Notes: generated from the sequence alone by a model not told the origin. Positions 30,525 to 43,900 are shown, counted from the stretch's first letter. The stretch: 64,000 bases of DNA from Siderastrea siderea (GCA_964030785.1 OZ034968.1:29129686-29193685); one strand, 5' to 3'. Translations and numbers: made by a program.

Positions 30525-33500
30525 GAATTTTTCAGGTTTCTTCTTTTCAACTGCTTAAGTTGAAACACCTTCACTGCGATGATCTGATGATCTTCATATA
30601 ATTCTATCTTTATCCGCAGTTCAAATATATGATTATTTCATATATTCATATTCATAGCCTATTTTCTTTCTTTTTTTCAGTTAGTTTCATGGAGACTAGA
30701 ATAGCAATCGATCTACTGTCCGTTTGAGACTGTTAATTAATAGCACTTGAGGTTCACTGATTCAATTCAGTGAAATGCTTAATTAAAATTTCTTTTGCAC
30801 GCGATATATGTGCCCGGGGGAGGCTCCCATTTCAATAATAGAAAGGGAAATTTTAAAAGGTACCCTTAAGAGGTACCAGTATCTCGTTTGAGGTTATAGT
30901 TTAAAGTCTTTTTTAAACCCTATCAGCTATCAATTCTAACAGGTAGTTGCGTCTCCAATTATATCTTTTCCGGATTCTACCCTAAAAAGGACGAAAATAA
31001 TTCTATCGATGGCTATTTTAGGTTTTTAACACCTTTTGCTTACTAAACCAAAATTGTTAACCCTTTAGAGCTACGAGGAGCATCCGTGACACTTCTGCAT
31101 GAGAATCTCTCGGGCGTGTCCGCACAAGAAGCGAAGGAAAAGAGATCTGTGAATAGGCTACACGTCTTAAGACGGTTAAGACACCCATATACATCAAAAA
31201 AGAAAACATTTGATTAATAATGATTTCACTTTGTGATCACCCTTGATCGTGTGGATATAACTAATCATTATGGCTCAGTGATTGTGTCAATTAGAGAAGT
31301 GTTCACAAAGGGAAACCGATTTCTAGAAGGTATCTCTGTTGTCTTTAGTAGGCAGATAAGCGACAACGTTTAAACTATCCTTCTAAGGTAGTTGATCCAC
31401 AAAGTCGAATATTAGTGGATCATGCACGCAGTTCAACTCAAGAATTGACCTGCTATAAAATCGTAATTTCTCAGTACTTAGCGATTTTTTCCAAGACGTC
31501 ATGCAGTAGTTATTTGTTGCTGAAGGGTTAAATTAGTCCTACAATGCTGTCCAAAAGTTCTGTTCTCGGCGTCTACACGATGTATTTTCGTGTTCACTTT
31601 CGAAATTTCGCCGTTGCTACTGTCTCAAACCTCAAACGAGATACTGGTACCTCTTAAGGGTACCTTTTAAAATTTCCCTTTCTATTATTAAAATGGGAGT
31701 CTCCCCCAGGCACATACATCGCGTACAAAAGACATTTCAATTAAGCAATTCACTGCATCGAATCAGTGAACCTCAAGTGCTATTAATCAACAGTCTCAAA
31801 CTAATAATAGATCGATTGCTATTTTAGTCTGCATGAATCTCACTGAAAAAAGAAATTGAATAGACTATATTAACAACTGATCTTAAGCGACAGTCCATTC
31901 ATCAACTTGTGATACTAATTTCAGTCCACTTTTAAATTATGAATCTTGCAAAATAGGTTCACTGTTTGTTACAAGAAGGTATTAGATTAAACTCGACTTA
32001 ACAATTCAAAAACTATTATAGTGGACCTAATCGGTATAAAAATACAAATTAGACCACCTCACTGGGGAAGATAAAAGTAACCAGAAGTAAAAAAAAACCT
32101 CGTAGTAAGTGCACTCACTGGCAACTCCGCGGTGTGCGCCTTGCGTTGGGTTTCAATTACTGTCCTAGGAAATGTACGTTTGTATTGATTTTACTTTACA
32201 TACTTGTCTGTCTGATTGGTTGAAAATCTCGCGCCCCTTTTCCCGACCAATCAGAATAAGTATCAAAACAAATCGTGAGTTGGTCGCACGCACAAAATTG
32301 TAAAAAATAATTTCTATTTTGGTTGTCTGATTAGCATAACACATAGATTACATAGACAAGCAGAGACTAAACTTGTTGTTCTGATAGCGAAGTGTTTATA
32401 TTTCGACGATAACTTCTGCTTGCTTCTGATTGGACATTTAAACAAAGGTGCATTGAGTGCATCAAAACATTCACAGCTGGAAACTTAAATAAGTACGCAG
32501 CTAGACGCTAATTGTAAAACTTAGTTTCTATTTTGATTTGTGTGATTAGCATAATACATAGACAGCATAGACAAGCATAGACAAGTGTCCGTGTGTAACA
32601 TTGTTGATCTGACATTGAAGTGTCTATTTCGACGAAAACTTCTGCCATTTGCAGAGATTGTTCACTTTTGTGTTTTCTCGTATCTTGATGACTCAACAAG
32701 AGAAAGAAGCAGGCTGTTTTAATTTAAGGTATTTAAGCAAGCTTGAGGCGATTTATCTTGAGGTTGATTTTCTTGATCCTGATCTTTCCGGGATCAAGAA
32801 TACCGGGACGCGTATCTCGAAAGCCCCGAAACATTTCGGCCCGGGAAATAAAAGCCATTTATAAAAATATGATCCACTCGTTGTACAAAGCAAATTTAAC
32901 ATGTCTTTAAGGTAAGAAATGTATAACTTATAGGGAAGATTGAAGCTTAGAAAAGTCTATATTTACATGCTACAGGGGGAATTATTGTACCAAAAATCGA
33001 CCACGACGATAAGTTTCGGAACTTTCGAGAAACGAACTCCAAATCAACAAAACGACTTCTACGATATTCGAGACAGACAACAAGACACAAAACGTTTATT
33101 TTATCTATAGTGATTTTTTCCTTAATGAGCAAAGGCACGGCAAATTTCTTGGATATCTTGAAAGTCCCATACAAACCCTTACAATGTTCACAGTCCTGTC
33201 GTGAGTTTGGGCTGCCGGTTGAATTATTATGTTCCCCGTCTTGCTTAGCAACCAACAAACTACGGCTTTACACCTTTTGTCGGTGCACTGCTGGGTTTTG
33301 GGTCGCCAGCTGGGATTGGCCCAATAGTTAAAAAAAGATAGAAAATTTGTGCATGCACGGAATGAGTTCACAGTCAAAGTAAATTAACTAACCCTGTAAA
33401 GTATAAACAATCATGAAAAAGCAGAAGATCTTGACCTTTCCTTTCTGCGATTACAGAAGAAACATAAGTTTGAGTATGAGTTTCAGAAGAAATAAATACT

Positions 33501-35660
33501 GAATTCGGGAGTGAAAAGCGTTCATAAGAACTAGAAGATCTGCTAATTTTCTTCAATTCATTTTACCACTTTGTGATTATGGAAGAATGGCCGTGACAGA
33601 GGGCGAATCATAGCCAGCGAATCATGCTTTAGAAACCGGGGCTGAAGACAGCAGTGAAGTCGGCTGTAAAATCCACGATGCAATTTAGCTGCCACACCAC
33701 GATGCAAATTTCGAAAACTTTTTATGCTTATAGAAAAAAGTGAAAAGATGATACTCGCCCGTGAAGACACTACGTTACGGTGGTGCTGTTACTATAAAAA
33801 TACTGACCTGTTTCGCAAGAGCGGCAAAATTTATTCGGGAATCTGAAGATATTGGCGGCAATCCTGTCTGAGCGTGGTTTGAAAGTAAATTATTCCAGAA
33901 AGCAGGCGAAAGTACTCACACTCTATATACGTGTCGTATTTTTTCGGTACCTAGCAGTCGATACGTTAGCAGGTTTTTTTTTACTTCTGGTTACTTTTAT
34001 CTTCCCCAGTGAGGTGGTCTCATTTGTATTTTTATACCGATTAGGTCCACTATAATAGTTTTTGAATTGTTAAGTCGAGTGTAATCTAATACCTTCTTGT
34101 AACAAACAGTGAACCTATTTTGCAAGATTCATAATTTAAAAGTGGACTGAAATTAGTATCACAAGTTGATGAATGGACTATCGCTTAAGATCAGTTGTTA
34201 ATGTAGCCTATTTACTTTCTTTTTTTCAGTTAGTTTCATGGAGACTAAAATGGCAATCGATCTATTATTAGTTTGAGACTGTTGATTTATAGCACTTGAG
34301 ATTCGCTGATTCGCTGCAGTGAATTGCTTAATTAAAATGTGTTTTGTACGCGACGTATGTGCCCGGGGGAGGCTCCCATTTTAATAAAAGGAATAGAAAT
34401 TTTAGAAGTTACTTATAAGAGGTATCAGTATTTTGTTTTGTGGTCATACTTTGAAATCTTTTTTAACCCTAAGGGCGATCAATTCTGACAAGTAGTTGTA
34501 TCTTCGCAATTATATCTTCCCCGGATTTCCCCCTTAAAAGGACGAAAACAATTCTATCAATGGCTATTTTAGTTTTTTAACAGCTGTGGCGTTACTTAAT
34601 AAAAAAGGTTAACCCTTTAGAGCTACGACGAGCATTTGTGTCACCTCTACATGAGAGTCCCTCGGGTGTGTCTGCACAAGGAGCTCAAGAAAAAAAGAGA
34701 TCTGTGAATAGGCTACACGTCTGGCACTATTAAGACGCTTAAGACAACCACATCAACAAGGAAAACATTTAATCACTACTACCTGTTTTACTCTTTCTAC
34801 TGCTTTTTACTGCGTATAGATTTAAATTTGGCTGTAATTCTGAAAGTCCGCGGCTTCAACACAAAAACCGCATCAACTCTGTAAGTTAAGCCCTGGCAAT
34901 ACTTACAAATACAAGCCTTGTATCGTATGAAGAGGTGCTGCTGTGTGCAGATCCGATTTTTTTCACACACGATTCACCGTCTAAAGGCCTATAATTTGCC
35001 CATAACCGCAAAACGGTCAAAAAAAATTCCTAGATCAATCTTCTTCTTCTTTATGATGGTTTATACTTTAGAGAGTTAGTAATTCACTTTGACTGTGAAC
35101 TCATTCCGTGCACAAATTTTCTATCCTTTTTTAACTATTAGGCGAATCACAGATGGCGACCCGAAACCCAGCTATGCACCAACAAAAGCTGTAACGCTGT
35201 TGTCTGTTGGTTGCTAAGCTAGACGGGGATCATAATAAACCCCCATCAAGCGATTTTCAATTTTTCTTAATTACGCACAGGCAACCCAAACTCACAACGG
35301 GACTGTGAAAATTGTAAGGGTTTGTACGAACTTACAAGATCTCTAAAAAGTTGTCGTATCTTAGCTTATTGAGGAGAAAATTAATAAAATAAAGATTAAC
35401 TTACTTTTGCAACATTTTGTGTCTTGTTGTCTGTCTCGAAAATCGTAGAAGTCATTTTGCTGTTTCTTTTTTCTTTTTGTCTTTTTTTTTGTTTTGATTT
35501 TTATCCCGTTCTTTCCGTGATCAAGTAAATCAGTCTCAAGCTAAATTGCCTCAAGCTTACGTACCTCAAATTAAAACAGCCTGCTTGTTTCTCTTGTTGG
35601 GACATCATGATACGCGTAAATTCTCAAAGGAGGACAACCCTGGAAATGGCAGAAGTTATC

Positions 35661-35925
35661 GTCGAAATAGACACTTCGCTGTCAGATAAACAACGCTAGA
35701 CACGGACACTTGTCTGCTGCCTATGCTGTCTATGTATTATGCTAATCAGACAATCAAAATAGTAGCTAGGTTTTACAATAAGCGTCTTGTTTCGTCGAAA
35801 TAGACACTTCAATGTCAGATCAACAATGTTACACACGGACACTTGTCTGCTGACTATGCTGTCTATGTATTATGCTAATCAGACAATCAAAATAGTAGCT
35901 AGGTTTTACAATAAGCGTCTTGTTG
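35661..35925. repeat. Tandem 132-bp duplication
   Basis: CGTCGAAATAGACACTTC begins units at about 35,661 and 35,793; the two are nearly identical through AATAAGCGTCTTGTT. Inverted relatives lie at about 32,300-32,645, also in two copies. Confidence 0.8.
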
Positions 35926-36009
35926 CGTACCTATTTGAGTTTCCAGCTGTGAATGTTTTGAGGCACTCACTGCACCTTTGATTAAATTGCCCAATCAGAA
36001 GCACGTCTT

Positions 36010-37077
36010 TTAGTTTTGAGGGATCGATCCTGATACAAATAACTTTAGATCTCTTAAAAAGTTGACCAATCTTGTTTTCAGTTTGTCTTATGAGTTTTAT
36101 TGCGACCAGGGAACACAGCCCAGTAAGCTGGGCGCAACTCTAATCTTGGTGTAGAAAGATTTCTGGGCCGTTAAATAACGATTGCATTTTATACCACAAC
36201 AATTGCTGGTTTGCATGTGACGTCATAAAATTCTAAAATCAAAACTCGCTAGGCCTACAGGTGTAAGATTACATAAAAATATATCTCTTTGCAAGTTTCC
36301 AGCTTGATAGCGTCCTTCGTTTTTAAACTAGAGCATTTTGAATTTTCGAGTTTTCCGCCGTACGTGACATCAAGATGGCGCCTTGACAAAGCTGTCTTGA
36401 TTGGAAAAAAAGGCCTCTCCTTAGGAGTTTTAGCAGTTTGAACATTTTAAGAGTTGGGTGAGGTGTTAACGTAAAGGAATACTAGCTCACGAGCGAAAAG
36501 TAATCGCTTTCATAGCAAAAGTGAATTCCAGATGTTTTCTTTGATATCCGACCGCAATATTGGTGTACCACGGCGGTACATCAATATGGCGTCTGCATAC
36601 TGAGCTCTATAAATTTCCGTGGAACGTTTTGGCACATAACACAAGAACGCTGTACCGCACAGACCTGAGACTTGGAGAAGTTGTTTATTTATTAATCTTT
36701 GATAACATTTGAAATTCTTGGCTTCTTTTATTGAATGGTTTCGAATTTATTTTTGTATGACGTGACAGTGCAACCTGACAATTCTGCCGACGCATGCATT
36801 GTTGTCGATGAACACAAGAGCAAATGTTCCTGTTCATGTGTTTTAATTCGATAAGCCATATTCAGTGTGGTGCACGTGAACGACCAAACAATCATTTCTA
36901 TTGCCATATTTGCCGTTTAAACACCTGCCCGTATTTTTTCAACAGCTGCGTCAGTGGCTTCGCACATCAGTTCAACTTCACATGTCGAAACGTTAAAGGA
37001 GAGATATATTGGATTGACTGAATATGTAACTTATTCCCCTCTGCGTGAAACATTTACTTAATTAGATTTTAGCCGGG
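36010..37077. other. Gene-free stretch
   Basis: No coding exon or named element recognised; only short chance ORFs. Confidence 0.4.
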
Positions 37078-37639
37078 AAAAGAAGTACTGCCAAGTGAGT
37101 CTTTCTGAGGAATATAGCATGATAAATTTTGCATTAACTGAAAAACTCGGAAAAAAGAATTCCGAGTTCCAGATGGGATTTGAAACCACGACCCTGCGTG
37201 ATCTAGTCGGATGCTCTACCACTGAGCTACTGGAGACTCTATGGTGAGCAAGGGTGAAATGTGGGACTTGACTAGAACCGCATCACGCAGTCACATAGTC
37301 AAATCAGGACAAGCACACATAGGACTCGTTTTTCAGTTAATGCAGAATTTATCATGCTATATTCCTCAGAAAGACTCACTTGGCGGTTGGATGGTTGCAT
37401 CTCAGGTATGCCTTAATGTGACTGCGCGATGCAGTTATGAGTCCTATGTGTGCTTGTCCTGATTTGACTATGTGACTGCGTGATGCGGTTCTAGTCAAGA
37501 CACCCTTGCTCACCATAGAGTCTCCAGTAGCTCAGTGGTAGAGCATCCGACTAGATCACGGAGGGTCGCGGGTTCAAATCCCATCTGGAACTCGGAATTC
37601 TTTTTTCCGAGTTTTTCAGTTAATGCAAAAAGAAGTACT
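37078..37639. mobile_element. Second head-to-head inverted SINE pair, 12-bp target duplication
   Basis: AAAAGAAGTACT at 37078-37089 and 37628-37639 flanks 538 bp. A different tRNA-like SINE is present on the minus strand (about 37,240-37,155) and the plus strand (about 37,515-37,595), 5' ends inward. A/B boxes: TAGCTCAGTGGTAGAGCATC and GGGTTCAAATCCC. A third partial 3' tail (37,329-37,384) is folded back on the left arm. Confidence 0.85.
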
Positions 37640-38193
37640 ACCGTTTAAACCAGACACTGTTGGTTTCGAAGAGAAATCAGACAGGCCTAAAATAAAAGGT
37701 CTAAAGCAAAGAACTAAATATGCACCGAGAGGTCTGTCAAGGTCAAGAAACAAAATGTAAAAATAAAAAAATGCGACTACAATCCCCGTAACCTCCGATT
37801 TATTTACATGAATGCTTGAAGATTAAACAAGAAATTGGTGGTTTATCAAAGACTGGCCCCGACAGTTTGTAGTTTAACACCTGCATTGTGAGCACCCATG
37901 TTAATGATCTATGTAAATTCTTAACATTTTGGCTGTTAAAGATTTCAGCTCCATGCAAAAGTATTTGGACAAACGTTTTCAAACAACGTCAGCTTATAAT
38001 AGTCACCGTTTTGCAGTACCGTTTCGAAGTACCGAAATCTACCTTTAATTGTGGAGTGAATTCAATACAGAGGAATGTGACGGCGATACATGAATCAAAA
38101 CTATGTCAGCAGTGTTTAAATACCTCAACGCAACTTGAGCTCAACCTCTTGCTTCCGTGGTAATACTTGAAAAATATATATATAAATATATAG

Positions 38194-38326
38194 TTGACTC
38201 CTGATAACTCGAACCTTCAAGGTTCGAGTTATCGTGAGTTCGAGTTATCGAGGGTAAAATTATAAAAATCATTCACTTTGAGTTAGCGGGAGGTTCGAGT
38301 GACTGAAGGTAAGAGTCACCGGGAGT
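38194..38326. mobile_element. Tigger/pogo-like MITE
   Basis: About 130 bp with ends TGACTCCTGATAACTC / GAGTCACCGGGAGTCA (two mismatches) and internal TTCGAGTTATCG repeats. The sequence type (unpaired 'ACTCCxGATAACTCGAACC') is common for Tigger-like termini. Confidence 0.55.
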
Positions 38327-38499
38327 CATAAAAATGTATAACACGGTAAGAATTAAATTTTCAAAATTTCATTGCTCGTAGAACATGTTCAGTTCTTCAG
38401 TAACGATTTGAGATAAGTGTGGCTGAAAACATACTGCTTTCGAGGCTGTCCGGTTTTGTGATTTGTGTCTGGCAAATTAAAATTTGAATTAACCTTAGT

Positions 38500-40960
38500 T
38501 ATCTTGTTCTCGAGTCGCCGTGTCTGTCGATTTAACCAGCGCATATAAATGCTGTCTTGGGGGCAGCTGTATGAATACTGGATCGAAATTGCTCACCGTA
38601 ATGGCAGAAAACTTCTCAAAACAACGAAGAAATCTTTACCTCTCGTTGACAATGGCTGACTAAATATTGTGCAACTTGCGTACCTAGAAAGTTTTACCCA
38701 AGACCGCCTTGCGTGCCTCGCTGAGAGCAACTGAGATTTTTTCCGGCCACAAAATCTTCCGGAAATATAACGTCAATATTCTTGTTCTGGACCCGAAGTG
38801 TGCCTCCTCGGGTTCAGACTGCGGAGGCATCAGCCCCTGCATTTTCAGTATTTTGCAATACAGTAATAAATGGCATGCGTTTTATAAAACAAGAAAACTA
38901 ATGGTTTTTTAAAGACGGTCTCTAACAAGCTGGAGTTAATTTGTGAGCTATTAAGTTCAAGAGCTACGATGGTGAATTCTTAACATTTTTCTGTTTTCGA
39001 AGGAGCAAAAAATACATAAAGCACAAATGAAAACCTGCAAGGACTTCAAACCAAACCACAGTTGTTCGAATAAAACCTCGGAATTCTCCCTACATCGATC
39101 CTACAGCCCTCGTATTTTCAGTATCTTTCAATGCAATAAGAAATGCCATGCGTTTTATAAAACTGCGTTACCTGTATATTTGCGTCACTTCCTGTCGAAA
39201 GCTGATCCCCAACTAAACTACAAGATGGACACTTTTTTAAAACTGGCACAGTGCTTACCAGGTCGTTAAAAATTGTAAAAAGAATTCTTCAATGATTTAG
39301 ATCCAGATTAGGTCCTTAATGAATGTACTGCTTTGGTCTGAGGCCGAACACATCCAAAAACAAACACACCATTAATTTTCTGTGCTTATTCGCTAGATTC
39401 TCTGTATGGCTTTGTAGAAGTAGGGAGAGTATTCCAACCATAGAAAGCTTATTACTTGGGCAAAGACAATATAAAAAAGAGATTGCACCTTTCTTAATGG
39501 ATTAGTTTCTTCCTTAGCATCTAAATTTATGATGTTGTTGTTGTTGATTTGTTTTGTTTGTTTGTTTTTCATATTCCCATCCCTTTTCTCGTTCACTTTC
39601 TCAAAACTATAATGTTTACTAGGGACTCATCAAAGACGAGCTTCACAACCGTACGCCTTTTTTCTTAATGACAAAAATCCTGGACCTCTGATATCTAAAT
39701 ACTCCTGCGGGTGATCATGACACTGCGTAAGTTATCGTTACTCCCACGATAGTTCTATATCCCATAGCTTCCCTCGAGAAGTAATCCTCATTGTAAAGCA
39801 ACAGTGAATTAGACGGCAGTTGGCAATCCAAAATCATCCGAAAATGCGAAGAGAATCATGATCGTTCACTCAAGGCATTTGCTCGAAAGAAGTGCAAAAG
39901 CATTTACAATCTTTCTTCCGATCTTGATACCCATATTCAATGCTTTATTTTCTTTTTTTTCTTTTTGTTTTCAAGTACTTAGTATCTTTCAGACACAGAA
40001 ACCTACACTTCATAAATTATAATGGTTCATCATCTTCTTCTTTCAGGAACATGCGGCTCCGCTTACAAATCCTTCAATGACACATAAGTCGACAATGGGT
40101 GACAGAGGTTGTGGTCTATTAATATAAAGTGACGTGCACTTTCGCTTTTGCAATAGAAGGGACTTCCGCCGGGGTTTTCCCGGAAAATTGAAGTAAACAA
40201 CTCCAGTTAACACAACTTTCGACACAATTAGTTGGAACCCCGGTCAACGTCACAATTCACTACGTGTATGCGCGTTACTATACCCTACCAAAAATGTCGA
40301 GTCAAACAATTTTGGTCGGTATCCGGTCACTGTTATCAACGCTGGGGAGACAGACAGGAAAGGTGTTCTAACAAATGTGTCGAAGAATTGTAGTCTATTT
40401 AAAAACATGACACGACCTTAAAAATTTCAATAGAAGGGACTTTCCCTGCATGGGTTTTTTACCCAGAAAATTTAATAGGAGGTAAACAACTTGAGGTGGC
40501 GACTTCATTAGCTACACAAACGCCTCGACAGTCTTTCCGTTCCCATCTATCTTCGGAGAGGGTGTTCTCTTCACCGTCAGAAGTGGTTACCTGGAGTTTT
40601 CCTTGGCCTCGTGATAATCGTTGTGATGGCGCTGTACGTGATGAATCAGATGTCCACAGAAAGTAAGTAGTTTCTATAATTTTACCAGTGATGCATATCG
40701 TCTCTCTTTATATGAGACGTTTGTCGTGATCACACTGAAGTACTCCAATATTACGACATAATTGAGACGTTTTGATACAACAGCCAGAATAATATAGTTT
40801 TTTGTTTCCGGCATCAACAGAATTAGTATTAAACGCAGTCGTAAACAACCGAACCGGTCGCTGAGATGATCAGACCCGGGCGATCACAAGGCTGACATCC
40901 ACAAAGCAGCTCGCGCAGCAAAGGGACTAAATTTTCAGATGGTGACAGACCTCGTTAAAT
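38500..40960 (+). repeat. Segmental duplication, copy 1 (ApoL promoter and exon-1 region)
   Basis: Blocks around 38,570-38,880, 39,020-39,260, 39,290-39,430, 39,700-40,240 and 40,440-40,960 have colinear counterparts at 44,810-45,090, 45,210-45,480, 51,740-51,900, 52,300-52,960 and 53,000-53,895. The duplicate lies downstream of the ApoL-like gene in the same orientation. Confidence 0.85.
40584..40662 (+). CDS. ApoL-like exon 1 region, upstream ATG missing
   Basis: The open frame WLPGVFLGLVIIVVMALYVM-NQMSTE is a hydrophobic signal-anchor-like segment ending at a GTAAGT donor. The paralogue at 53124 starts ATGTGG; here the same place reads AAGTGG after a 2-base loss. The first in-frame ATG is 40626-40628, in the middle of the hydrophobic segment, or an unseen upstream exon supplies the start. 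Confidence 0.7.
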
Positions 40961-43900
40961 TTACTTTAAAAGGTGCTGTGCAGTGTTCAATCAAATTTGT
41001 CAAATCTTTCTCAAAGCGGCAGATTTAATTGTGAGGTAACAAGGCATCAAGCACAGAGACAAATCAAATAAAGTCTTTTAATACTTCTAAAAATACGTAT
41101 AACACACCCGTGACATTCCACGAGGATTGGTGACTGCTGAGAGATTTTTGGTGCTTTAAATGTGCATAACCACAAGAAAACCAATTTCAGTTATAGCATT
41201 AGCATGATGCGCAAGTATATCTGCATATGCATCACGATCCAGTGGATTCCTAAAATGTCGTCTCAATTACTGGCTTGTGATTGGTTAAAAAATTGCTATT
41301 GGCAACGCTTCCAAGGTCAAACCTCAACTCCAGAGAACCACCCACTGGCAACGTACAATTATTTGTTAAGTGTCATAGTTTTGAAATTACTTCTATTTTG
41401 AGATCTATTTTCTCCCAACTAGCCGTGAATATAAAGCCGTATTGTCGCTCAAAATCGAACTTAGTTCATTATATTTAGAGTTGCTTCTAAGCAGGTTATC
41501 TTATTGAAAAAAAAAACAAATAAGGCGAACGGAAAGCTTGTACTTAGATCAAAACTGGTGACTCTGGGTTTTTCCCTAACGGAAAATGTCCACTTGATTA
41601 GTTTTCTGGAAGAGTCAAGTCTTTGTTCCAGACAATCCGGACTGTTTTAGGCCGGGTGACGTCACGATACGCTATTTGATCTCATACATTTAGTGTAATT
41701 TGTAACGGCTGACCTCGGCTTGATTCAAGTGATCGCGAGAAGTGCTCCATAAGATACCGAATATTGCATCTTTTTATCCGAAGTTGGGATCTACTTTAAG
41801 CCAGATAAATTAAGTCTACTTACCTTACATCCGTATGTGTGCTTTCTTGTGACTGAATGGGGTTTTGAGTCCGTTAATTCCTCGCTTGCCGCCGCCGTCC
41901 CCGCTTGTTTGCGTAATCTGATAGCGTCCTTATAATCGACCTCTTTGGCCCATATCCTCTGACGATGGCCATTTTGCAGCGAACTTGAAGATCCGCAGCG
42001 CCTTTTGAGTACGTTAGAACCAAGCGATTGCAACGAATTTTGGCACATACTTTTGAAAATTATCTACCTTTCACTTGCCCGAGGCTGGATGGCGAGCGAG
42101 GGGTGGAAGAGGGAGAAATTGGACAAAATTTGCGAGACTGTCGGTCTCGTCGTGCCGTTCAAATTGCTAGCCTTCTCTCTTTCTTCTACTCTTGATGGGG
42201 GCGGCGGCGGCAACCGAGGAATTAACGCACTCAAAACCCCGTTCAATCACAAAAAAGCACATACGATGTAAGGTAAGTGAAGTTTATTTATCTGGCATAC
42301 AGTAGATCCCAACTTGGGATAAAAAGATGCAATATTCGGGATTTTATCGAGCATTTCTCGCGATCACTTCAATCAAGCCCGAGGTCAGCCGTTACAAATT
42401 CAGTACAGTAAATGTATGAGATCAAATAGCGTATCGTGACGTCACTCGGCCTCAAACAGTCCGGATTGTCTGCCTGTGGTTCCGACAAACCTAAAAGCTT
42501 CGCAATTAAAAAGCCAAGCTAAGGAATCCCACGGCCTACTTTACAGACGCACAAGGGGTAGGAAGAGGGAGCATTCTAGCGCTTCTGCTATAACCCTATT
42601 GGCTTGTTCCGCTTCTTCTTTGTTTTTCTCCGTTTACAGATTGATGTTAATTAATCAGATGTTACCAGATTTTTTTTTTAATCCCTCTGGATTAACCGTA
42701 TGGGCCCTTTTTATCGTTCTTTTATTTCTTGTTTCATGCAGTTTCTAAGAAAGTGTGAGGGTGGAAAAGAGAGAACAAACGCAAGAGTAAAATTCGTGGG
42801 GACTGAATAAAGCGGTACTCGCACCCCTTTCTCACTCACCCGTAGCCTCTCCTCCTTGTGTTTTGCGCTTTAGGCTAGTGCCACCTGTGGTTAAAATTTA
42901 CAGTTAATTCTTGGAATTGAGAACCAAAGGTTATTATTGACTTTTTTATCTCATGACTAGCATTAAAGAATAAATAAACGTTGCATTCTCTTAGGTGAAG
43001 AATGGGACGCGGCCGATGTAGATATAGCGAGATGGGATGATTTGAATCAAGAAGAAATGCAGCAGCTAGTTGAAGAAGTCCAAGATGTTGCAATACGTGT
43101 CCATGAAATGAATGTTTCTTTGGAAAATGCTGTGAAACAACTCCGGGCTGCTGCTGATTACCTCGACAAGGTGTGGAAGGATTGCAAGAAAGCTTCTGCT
43201 GTCGGGACCAGTGTCGAAATTACAGGTGGCGTGCTGACAATCTTGGGAGCTCTGGCGACTGTCATGACAGTGGGCGCTGCCACGCCGCTGTTAGTAGCGG
43301 GAACAGCATTTGGGATGGCAGGAGCTACTACAAACCTTGGTACAATGACCGTGGAAGCCATAATCAATTCAACTGTCATTCGCCAGGCGAACAGGGCCGT
43401 GGAAGCCGCCCACAGCACAATACAAGCCGTCGGGCAGCGTATCAATCGCCTGAAAAGCGGAAATAGTCTAGCCCAATTGGTCTTTCGCGGCCTGGTCATC
43501 GGAATGCTAGATGACAGCCAGCTGGTAGCGTCCCTTTTAAAGGGATGCGATTTGCTTTCTTCAGTTTCTTCTCCCATCGTGGATGCATTGAAAGCCGGTA
43601 TCATGGTCGTTAATGGAGGAACCAAAGCTCTCGCCAAAGCCGGTACTGAAGTAGTTTCTGAGGCTACTGAAAGCATGGTTGCCAAAGAAGGAGCCAAAGC
43701 TGTCACCAAAGCTGGTACTGAAGCAGCTTACGAGGCTGCTGGAAGTATGGTCGCCAAAGGAGGAACCAAAGCTATCGCCAAAGCCGGTACTGAAGCAGCG
43801 TCCGAGGCTGCTGAAAGCGCAGTCGCCAAAGGAGGATCCACAGCCGTTGGTAAAGCAGGAATACAAGGGGGAGCCAAGGCTGCAGGAGGCGTCGTTATGG

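Larger units (their letters stand above)
30077..30663. mobile_element. Head-to-head inverted SINE pair with 10-bp target duplication
   Basis: ATAGCCTATT occurs at 30077-30086 and 30654-30663, flanking 567 bp. Inside, a minus-strand SINE (tRNA-like part about 30,246-30,174) and a plus-strand SINE (about 30,452-30,524) face each other by their 5' ends. The two arms are close to identical over more than 200 bp. The uninterrupted site exists in the sister repeat at about 34,203-34,212. Confidence 0.85.
28190..36010. repeat. Nested inverted-repeat island
   Basis: Several repeat families in both orientations. A roughly 800-bp unit recurs at about 30,000-31,215 (plus, interrupted), 31,620-32,090 (minus) and 33,960-34,770 (plus); each has GTGCCCGGGGGAGGCTCCCA or its diverged complement. 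A second pair, about 32,430-33,415 and 35,063-36,005, forms inverted arms of nearly 1 kb around the third unit. A third pair is 28,190-28,440 with 32,130-32,290. No gene is evident inside. Confidence 0.75.

Noticed and set aside
37155..37595. tRNA genes at 37.2 and 37.5 kb
   Set aside because: A and B boxes are good, but the anticodon arm cannot form a standard 5-bp stem and both copies sit inside a transposed inverted unit.
43158..43709. 183-codon minus-strand open frame over the ApoL exon
   Set aside because: Antisense shadow of the alanine-rich plus-strand coding exon; no motif, start context or splice support.
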